From Endozoicomonas ascidiicola (GTDB lineage Bacteria; Pseudomonadota; Gammaproteobacteria; Pseudomonadales; Endozoicomonadaceae): 64,000 nt of DNA. The notes under the pieces are model-generated. The model had not been told where the DNA came from, made no database searches, and saw nothing but the letters and a program-made list of their open reading frames with translations. The translations under genes were made by a program, and so were the position numbers. The stretch spans positions 31,210 through 95,209 of the forward strand of contig NZ_LUTV01000011.1 of NCBI RefSeq assembly GCF_001646945.1, written 5' to 3'. Of this stretch, positions 58,577 through 64,000 are shown one piece after another (the first letter of the stretch is position 1; every line of letters starts with the position of its first letter).

Positions 58577-59650
58577 ATGGCAGTTTTACCCATTGAAGAT
58601 TTAAACATCCAGTCACAGGAAGTATTGCTGACCCCTGAGCATCTGAAAGCTCAGATTCCCATGACCGATGCTGCCGCCAGAACCGTTTCCGAAAGCCGTG
58701 AGGTAATCCGGAATATTCTGGACGGGAAAGATCATCGTTTATTTATCGTGATTGGCCCCTGCTCTATCCACGATATTAAGGCGGCTCATGATTACGCCAC
58801 CCGCCTGAAAAAACTCAGTGAAGAGCTAAGCGACACGTTATATCTGGTAATGCGCGTCTATTTTGAAAAGCCAAGAACCACCGTTGGCTGGAAGGGGTTA
58901 ATCAACGACCCTCACCTGAATGATTCCTTCAAAATCGAAGAAGGTTTGCATATTGGCCGTCAATTGTTGATGGATGTTGCGGATATGGGCATTCCTTCAG
59001 CAACCGAGGCTCTAGACCCTATTTCACCTCAGTACCTTCAGGATCTGGTCGCCTGGTCAGCCATTGGCGCCAGAACCACCGAATCCCAAACACACCGGGA
59101 AATGGCCAGCGGGCTTTCCTCTTCGGTTGGCTTTAAGAATGGCACGGATGGCGGTCTTGAAGTTGCGATCAATGCGTTGCAATCTGTCTCCAGCCCGCAT
59201 CGTTTTCTTGGCCTGAACAGCAAAGGCCAGGTTGCGATCACCCATACCAAAGGTAACCCCTATGGTCATGTCGTGCTTCGTGGCGGTAGTGGTAAGCCTA
59301 ATTACGATTCGGTAAGCGTCGCTCTGTGTGAGAAAGAGCTGGAAGGTGCGAACATCAAACCAAACATCATGGTGGATTGCTCCCACGCCAACTCCAACAA
59401 AGATCCGGCTCTGCAACCTTTGGTGATGGAAAACGTGACTAACCAGATTATCGAAGGCAATAAATCCATTGTTGGCTTGATGGTGGAAAGTAATATTGGC
59501 TGGGGTAGTCAGAAAATGACCGATAAACCGGAAGATCTGAAGTACGGCGTATCTATCACCGATGCCTGTATTGACTGGGATACCACAGAGAAAACCCTGC
59601 GTTCCATGCACGACAAACTGAAAGATGTTTTGCCCGGTAGACGCAGCTGA
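58577..59650 (+). CDS. 3-deoxy-7-phosphoheptulonate (DAHP) synthase, class I
   Basis: The product has 357 residues. FIVIGPCSIHDIKAAHDYA, MRVYFEKPRTTVGWKGL, SVGFKNGTDGGLEVAINAL and IMVDCSHANSNKD are class I AroF/AroG/AroH signatures. It condenses PEP and erythrose 4-phosphate in the first shikimate step. Which amino acid inhibits it cannot be read from sequence with confidence, so I do not choose among aroF, aroG and aroH. About 210 bases precede it with no visible leader peptide. Confidence 0.95.
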   Translation: MAVLPIEDLNIQSQEVLLTPEHLKAQIPMTDAAARTVSESREVIRNILDGKDHRLFIVIGPCSIHDIKAAHDYATRLKKLSEELSDTLYLVMRVYFEKPRTTVGWKGLINDPHLNDSFKIEEGLHIGRQLLMDVADMGIPSATEALDPISPQYLQDLVAWSAIGARTTESQTHREMASGLSSSVGFKNGTDGGLEVAINALQSVSSPHRFLGLNSKGQVAITHTKGNPYGHVVLRGGSGKPNYDSVSVALCEKELEGANIKPNIMVDCSHANSNKDPALQPLVMENVTNQIIEGNKSIVGLMVESNIGWGSQKMTDKPEDLKYGVSITDACIDWDTTEKTLRSMHDKLKDVLPGRRS

Positions 59651-59668
59651 TCATCGACGTTACAAACC

Positions 59669-60067
59669 TCACAGAATCAGCTCGAATTGCTCGGGCTGAT
59701 TCTCTTGCTTCTCCTCCTCTCCCCTCGCTACCAGCTTCTGTTTAATCTCGACGTATGACAACAATGACAGCTGAGAACTGGGGGCAACTTCCTCTTTAAT
59801 TTCCAACTTCCTAATGATCACCGCCTTGCGCTCCACCGGCATATTACTGATCCGTCGGTCGAGAATAGCGGAACAGATCAAACAGACTTTTGACAGATGC
59901 TGATTTTCCAGTACCTGATACTGGCAATCACTCTGCAGCACCTCAGTGCACAGCGTATGGTCACTTCTTGACTCGATATCCAGATTCGCTTCCACCAGAT
60001 GTCGCATGCCGCTACCATCTTCGGTGACAAAAAAATTGGATAAAATGGCCTGTTTATAACGCTTCAC
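59669..60067 (-). CDS. Unknown cytosolic protein, 132 residues
   Basis: The protein begins MKRYKQAILSNFF and has a hydrophilic composition, four to five cysteines in the middle (DHTLCTEVLQSDCQ, SKVCLICSAILD) and a charged Glu/Gln-rich C-terminus. No signal peptide, membrane segment or known motif is visible. It converges on the DAHP synthase gene, and the inverted repeat AGAATCAGC/GCTGATTCT (59673-59703) at its end may terminate both. I do not recognise a family. Confidence 0.6.
   Translation of the reverse strand: MKRYKQAILSNFFVTEDGSGMRHLVEANLDIESRSDHTLCTEVLQSDCQYQVLENQHLSKVCLICSAILDRRISNMPVERKAVIIRKLEIKEEVAPSSQLSLLSYVEIKQKLVARGEEEKQENQPEQFELIL
59673..59703. terminator. Inverted repeat between convergent genes
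   Basis: Perfect 9-base arms AGAATCAGC and GCTGATTCT lie over the end of the unknown gene at 59669-60067 and just past the DAHP synthase stop. There is only a weak T-run. Confidence 0.4.
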
Positions 60068-60208
60068 AGTTCAGTCGGACTACTGGGTGATTGATAACAA
60101 GAGGAATACAAAAAGGTCGGAAAAGATACACTATTATGACGATGAGTTATACCGGTATCTCTACCATTACGTAAAATTACCATTCCTGAGAGCACCTTGA
60201 CCAGCACT

Positions 60209-60691
60209 CTATACAAATGACTTGTATTGGATCTTGTTTACGATCCAGAATCGATTCCCCGACGGCGTTTTTACCGCCACTTCATCATCAACAGCTTTTC
60301 CAACCAGCGCCCGGGCCATGGGCGAATCGATGGTGATATGATTCTTTTTCATGTCGATCTCATCAGCGCCCACTATACGACACTGCAGAATATCGCCTTC
60401 TTCACCCTCCAGCTCCACCCAGGCACCGAAGAAGGCTTTGCCTTCTTGCTCCGGGGAGTACTCAACCACTTTCAGCACTTCCAGCCTCTTGGTAAGAAAG
60501 CGAATACGACGATCAATCTCCCGCAGCAACCTTTTACCTTCCTTATACTCCGCATTTTCGCTCCGATCTCCAAGGGCTGCAGCCTCAGATACGGCCTGCG
60601 TTACTTCAGGGCGTTTGGTTCGCCACAGGTATTTCAACTCCTGCTCCAGGGTTTCTTTTCCGGCAAGCGTGATAAGAGGTGAGCGGCTCAT
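60209..60691 (-). CDS. greB: Transcript cleavage factor GreB
   Basis: The product has 160 residues. An N-terminal coiled coil (residues 1-75) contains AAALGDRSENAEYKEGKRLL, with the catalytic acidic tip in LGDRSENAEY. A C-terminal FKBP-like domain contains ITIDSPMARALVGKAVDDEV. LREIDRRIRFLTKRLEVLKV is typical of GreB rather than GreA. It rescues backtracked RNA polymerase. It is alone in its unit. Confidence 0.95.
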   Translation of the reverse strand: MSRSPLITLAGKETLEQELKYLWRTKRPEVTQAVSEAAALGDRSENAEYKEGKRLLREIDRRIRFLTKRLEVLKVVEYSPEQEGKAFFGAWVELEGEEGDILQCRIVGADEIDMKKNHITIDSPMARALVGKAVDDEVAVKTPSGNRFWIVNKIQYKSFV

Positions 60692-61309
60692 ATAATCAAT
60701 TAAGCATCTGCATTAATAATGACGAAATAGTAACCGAGTTTATGAATGAGTTCGATGGAAAAAGCGTGAATCCGGCTGAACGATCATTCTCTGATAATCA
60801 AAACTCAATAAGGAGTCAAGACTGACAACCCGCTTTAGAAATGTTAAGGTTTTCCTACATTTATATAAAACTAACTTAACGTCCAATACCGAATGATTGC
60901 GGTAGTCGTAGGATCACCATGTTTATAAAGTCAGCACTGCATCAAAAAATCGATCATTATTCCAACATCAGCGATGATGCTAATCAGTTACAATAAGTAC
61001 TGCATAATATGGAAACGGCTATTTCTGGCCAATGAGACAGTTACTATGCAAGGCGCAGCGTAGGGAGCATAGCAAGCTATGTGACCGAAGTTGCAACGCG
61101 GCAGAGTGGCTGGATCATTGAGTCAGAAATATCTGTTTTTAGATTATGCAGTACTTAAATACTGTAAAACCAAATAATGAACCATCAATGATTGAAGGCT
61201 CATTATTGCAGCTCATATTGATAGCCACTTTCTCATGAATGGACTCATAGAGACATAACGCTCTCAAGAGAAAGAAATATAAATACGATTAAAACCAATA
61301 TGGAGACCC
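60692..61309. other. Intergenic region with element B
   Basis: About 620 bases between divergent greB and the kinase-fold gene. They hold nested palindromic element B (60995-61156). No gene was seen. Confidence 0.6.
60995..61156. repeat. Nested palindromic element, copy B
   Basis: Perfect 14-base ends AAGTACTGCATAAT and ATTATGCAGTACTT bound 162 bases. Inside, TATTTCTGGCCAATGA and TCATTGAGTCAGAAATA form a second imperfect pair. The core, read on the minus strand, is GTTGCAACTTCGGTCACATA then GCTTGCTATGCTCCCTACG, nearly identical to the core of copy A. Confidence 0.85.
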
Positions 61310-62062
61310 GTGCCAATCAAGCTCGGGTTTACAAAAATAATGACCATTTATTCAGAAGCCATTCAGGAAATGTCTGAATTGGCGTCAAATGAAGAAATTT
61401 GCCACCCGTCGGATGCCGTACAATTTCTGGAACGGTGCACCGAATTTGATCCAATTGCCGAAGGTGTTTATGCCACGGTCTACAACCTGCCAGATGAGCC
61501 GGACAAAGTGGTCAAAGTCTGCACCAGCCGAAAAGACGGCTACTATCTTTTTGCTCGCTGGTGCATGTCTCGAGAGAATCGAGAAAACCCACATCTCCCA
61601 CTTATCCATCGGGAAGATATCGTTGAACTGCCAAACGGTTTAAAAATCCGCTTTTATGTCATTGAACGTCTGGAGGATATTACGGAAGATGGAAGCCATC
61701 CCGTTCAACCAGACCACTTTCATAACATGGACTTTGGCACACTCTGGAATGCCTTTAAAACCGTTGCATTCTCCTATGGCATGGACCACCGATCATTACC
61801 GGACGAGATAGAATCCCTGGATGCGTTTATTGCGGAGATCAAAAAAGCCAGCGAACAGTTATCTCAAAAACCCGGCAATGACTCTCTTCCTTCCTTGAAA
61901 GAGCAAACCCTTGAAGAATATGATGCTTTTTTGAGAACGTTATACGACGTTTTGATTCAGCTGTCCCCGGTGGGCGTTATGGATCTTCATGGCAATAACT
62001 TTATGCTACGGGGTGACACTATTGTTATTACCGATCCACTGTCTCATAAACATGCTGCGTAA
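61310..62062 (+). CDS. Protein-kinase-fold protein of unknown role
   Basis: The product has 250 residues from a GTG with GGAG four bases upstream; ATG 61340 (240 aa) is the alternative. EGVYATVYNLPDEPDKVVKV (about residues 54-73) resembles a degenerate glycine-loop and the beta-3 lysine. MDLHGNNFMLRGDTIVITDP near the C-terminus resembles the catalytic loop (D-L-H-G-N-N) and the metal-binding Asp. This is the pattern of small phosphotransferases seen in phages and bacteria. No membrane segment is visible. The substrate is unknown. It is a lone gene beside repeat element B. Confidence 0.7.
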   Translation: MPIKLGFTKIMTIYSEAIQEMSELASNEEICHPSDAVQFLERCTEFDPIAEGVYATVYNLPDEPDKVVKVCTSRKDGYYLFARWCMSRENRENPHLPLIHREDIVELPNGLKIRFYVIERLEDITEDGSHPVQPDHFHNMDFGTLWNAFKTVAFSYGMDHRSLPDEIESLDAFIAEIKKASEQLSQKPGNDSLPSLKEQTLEEYDAFLRTLYDVLIQLSPVGVMDLHGNNFMLRGDTIVITDPLSHKHAA

Positions 62063-62070
62063 TTAAACAA

Positions 62071-62100
62071 TTGATAAAAAATAAATGGGGGTTCCCCCCC
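62071..62100 (-). terminator. Possible terminator after nfuA
   Basis: On the minus strand G7-AA-C5 is followed by ATTTATTTTTT, consistent with a tight hairpin and T-run just past the nfuA stop. On the plus strand the same site follows the kinase-fold gene. Confidence 0.55.
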
Positions 62101-62109
62101 AAAACAAAG

Positions 62110-62691
62110 TTATTTATAAAACGCATTATCCGTATTGGTATGATCCGTGACGTCACGAACACCTTTCAACTCAGGAATCCGCTCCATTAATGTCTTTTCG
62201 ACCCCATCCTTTAGTGTAAGGTCGACCGCCGCGCAGCCTTGACAACCACCACCAAATTGTAGAATCGCCACATCATCTTCCAGCTCTACCAGAGACACCA
62301 TGCCGCCGTGAGAAGCCAGACCCGGATTGACTTCCATCTGCAGGAAGTAATTAATTTTCATATCCAGCGGGCTGTCGTCATTAACCTTTGGCAGCTTGGC
62401 GTTGGGTGCCTTGATGGTCAGCTGACCGCCCAGTTTATCTTCTGCGAAATCCACCATGGCATCGTCAAGAAATGGCTCACTGACACCTTCCACATGGCAG
62501 GGAAAGTACTCCAGCTCCATCTTCAGATCCCCTTCTTTCTCCTCACCCGGCTTGCAATAGGCAAGGCAGGTTTCGGCATGGGGCGTACCGGGATTACTGA
62601 CAAACAGACGCACACCAATGCCTTCAACACCCTGTTTTTCCAGCAGATTGGCGAGATACTTCTGTGCGGCTTCTGTGAATGTAATGTTCAA
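62110..62691 (-). CDS. nfuA: Fe-S cluster biogenesis/carrier protein NfuA
   Basis: The product has 193 residues from a TTG start with GAGGAAG upstream. An N-terminal degenerate A-type (HesB-like) domain occupies residues 1-95. A C-terminal Nfu domain holds [20 protein letters not shown] (CxxC at about 149-152), and the motif [14 protein letters not shown] closes the protein. It receives and transfers 4Fe-4S clusters to targets such as aconitase under stress, which suits the Fe-S enzymes of the window. No operon partner is adjacent. Confidence 0.96.
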   Translation of the reverse strand: MNITFTEAAQKYLANLLEKQGVEGIGVRLFVSNPGTPHAETCLAYCKPGEEKEGDLKMELEYFPCHVEGVSEPFLDDAMVDFAEDKLGGQLTIKAPNAKLPKVNDDSPLDMKINYFLQMEVNPGLASHGGMVSLVELEDDVAILQFGGGCQGCAAVDLTLKDGVEKTLMERIPELKGVRDVTDHTNTDNAFYK

Positions 62692-62848
62692 CGCAACACT
62701 TCCTCTATCAGTTTCAGGACTATTCTATGACATTACTGAGTCGCAGAGAATCCCTACTATTCAACTTGGTTATTATTAAGTTTCTTTTAATACATTTATC
62801 AGTAAGAATAGTTCCCATTTGCACTTCATCACCAAAATGAGAGTCACC

Positions 62849-63664
62849 ATGAAAGAGACCATCAGCATTCTGGGTTGTGGCTGGTTGGGCATGCCCCTGG
62901 GGGAAAGATTGGTAAACGACGGCTACCCTGTCAAAGGTTCCACCACCCGGGCAGAGAAAATAAGCAATATCAAAGCTGCCGGTATGGCGGCCTACAACAT
63001 CAGCCTTTCCCCCGATCCCGAAGGTGACATTGCCGATTTTCTGGATACTGATATTCTCTTCATCAACATTCCACCCGGCAAAGGTGACGGCCAGCCGCAT
63101 TTTTACCTGAGACAAATGCAGGCGCTTGCCAAACAGATTGACGAATCCAGAGTTAAAAAAATTATCCTTATCAGCGCCACATCCGTCTATCCGCAAAATA
63201 ATGACGAAGTGACAGAAAACGACGCCATTCGTATAGAATCTCCATTCTCAGACACTGCCTGGCTGGATATTGAAGAGCTATTCACCCTGAATGAAGAACT
63301 AAAAACGACAGTGTTACGCTTCTCCGGGCTGATTGGTGGCGATTATCAACCGGGCCGCTACTTCTCCGGCAGAGAGCTGGGCGGAGCGGATGACCCGGTC
63401 AACATGATTCATCAGGAAGACTGCATTCTTATTGTTGAAGAGATTATTGCCAAGAACCTCTTTGGTGAAGTCTTCAATGCTTCGGCTGACGAACATCCAA
63501 CCCGCCGCGAGCTGTACACCCGCTCCTGCGAAGTTCTGGGTATTGCGGCCCCAATATTTATTGATAAGCCCATGCCCTATCGTATTGTTAACTGCGATAA
63601 ACTGAAAAAAGCACTGAACTATCAATTTACTTATCCAGATCCCATGCAAGGATTAAGTGGTTAA
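62849..63664 (+). CDS. NAD(P)-dependent SDR/epimerase-like protein
   Basis: I place the start at MKETISILGCGWLGMPLGERL, with GAGAG upstream; the frame runs 30 bases further to a TTG, with another ATG between. The glycine motif GCGWLGMPLG binds NAD(P). The region VKKIILISATSVYPQN is the usual serine strand of extended SDRs, and a tyrosine with YxxxK-like spacing is not obvious, so the catalytic triad may be degenerate. C-terminal MIHQEDC and FNASADEHPTRRELY are typical of the YeeZ-like group. The substrate is unknown. Confidence 0.82.
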   Translation: MKETISILGCGWLGMPLGERLVNDGYPVKGSTTRAEKISNIKAAGMAAYNISLSPDPEGDIADFLDTDILFINIPPGKGDGQPHFYLRQMQALAKQIDESRVKKIILISATSVYPQNNDEVTENDAIRIESPFSDTAWLDIEELFTLNEELKTTVLRFSGLIGGDYQPGRYFSGRELGGADDPVNMIHQEDCILIVEEIIAKNLFGEVFNASADEHPTRRELYTRSCEVLGIAAPIFIDKPMPYRIVNCDKLKKALNYQFTYPDPMQGLSG

Positions 63665-63776
63665 CCACATGAAATTATATTTTCTGATCAAAATTGAATG
63701 CTCAGAAAATATGAACTATTTAAGCATTTAAAAAACTGCATGATAACGGATTCTGTTAATAGTTTTATCATGCAGT
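63662..63776. repeat. Pair of hairpins, half-copy of the palindromic family
   Basis: CCACATGAAATTATATTTTC then TGATC repeats the left end of copy A. It forms an 11-base perfect stem ATATTTTCTGA/TCAGAAAATAT (63677-63687 and 63702-63712). A second perfect 12-base pair ACTGCATGATAA/TTATCATGCAGT lies at 63735-63746 and 63765-63776. It follows the SDR gene and precedes the transposase. Confidence 0.65.
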
Positions 63777-63834
63777 GAATTATTTTCATCCACACGTCAA
63801 GTATACAGGAGTATATCCTATGAATTCATTCCAT

Positions 63835-64000
63835 CTAGTGTAGTGCGCCGTTCTTTTTGCTGCTTAAGCGGCAATTAGCTCGAACTACCTTCTCCAGTAT
63901 GTCATTAGCCTTGGCTGTCCATATAAACGGCTTGGGCTTCTCGTTATGTTTTTCGATATATTCCTCTATTGCCTCCACAAGCTCTGGAACACTTTTGAAT
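63835..64000 (-). CDS. IS630 family transposase, C-terminal end
   Basis: Only the last 54 codons are inside the window; the gene enters from the right edge. The visible sequence contains FKSVPELVEAIEEYIEKHN then EKPKPFIWTAKANDILEKV, the characteristic C-terminus of IS630-type DDE transposases, and ends in KKNGALH. The DDE residues themselves are outside. It marks a mobile element at the right end; its left terminal repeat and the expected TA target duplication could not be delimited. Confidence 0.85.
   Translation of the reverse strand, partial: FKSVPELVEAIEEYIEKHNEKPKPFIWTAKANDILEKVVRANCRLSSKKNGALH

Overview
The window is one bacterial chromosomal segment of moderate G+C. It reads as a marine gammaproteobacterium of the Oceanospirillales/Endozoicomonadaceae type. 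This assignment is inferred from gene content (mnmA-hflD-purB order, acnD-prpF methylcitrate operon, ThrH, H-NOX with a kinase, an IS630 transposase, a giant effector-like protein) and was not tested by any search. No rRNA, tRNA or CRISPR array was seen.

Layout. 1-5.8 kb: the 3' end of ETF-ubiquinone oxidoreductase, a DUF1285 gene, a YiiX-like papain-fold hydrolase, a pterin dehydratase, a coiled-coil protein, aat-bpt and infA. 5.8-10.1 kb: clpA, clpS and icd on the minus strand; aat, bpt, clpS and clpA together make an almost complete N-degron cluster. 10.7-14.0 kb: mnmA-hflD-purB. 14.0-16.6 kb: an EmrAB-like efflux pair. 16.8-31.7 kb: glyoxylate shunt genes glcB and aceA with a divergent LysR gene, separated by a 9.6-kb gene for a 3201-residue effector/toxin-like protein and a 43-codon gene. 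31.9-34.5 kb: a PLP dehydratase followed directly by an unknown membrane protein with four internal repeats. 34.5-36.5 kb: an H-NOX sensor with a hybrid histidine kinase. 36.6-44.8 kb: pyk, a TolC-like protein with a long C-terminal extension, rraA, ppsA and divergent ppsR. 44.7-46.1 kb: a membrane-anchored M28 peptidase. 46.7-53.5 kb: the GntR-prpB-prpC-acnD-prpF propionate operon with two operator-like palindromes. 53.7-64 kb: pabB, thrH, a thioredoxin-fold protein, cysB divergent from a TauE/SafE permease, a DAHP synthase, greB, a kinase-fold protein, nfuA, an SDR-like protein and the 3' end of an IS630-family transposase.

Many genes act at the isocitrate/glyoxylate/PEP/propionyl-CoA nodes (icd, glcB, aceA, pyk, ppsA/ppsR, prp operon), so the region supports growth on acetate, fatty acids and propionate. 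The accessory material consists of the giant gene, the four-repeat membrane protein, the M28 peptidase and several families of non-coding inverted repeats. The strongest unusual signals are the giant protein (cysteine-protease-like triad, basic N-terminus, polybasic site, G9 tract in the coding strand) and a family of about 150-195-bp nested palindromic elements present in at least four intergenic regions, with solo half-copies elsewhere.
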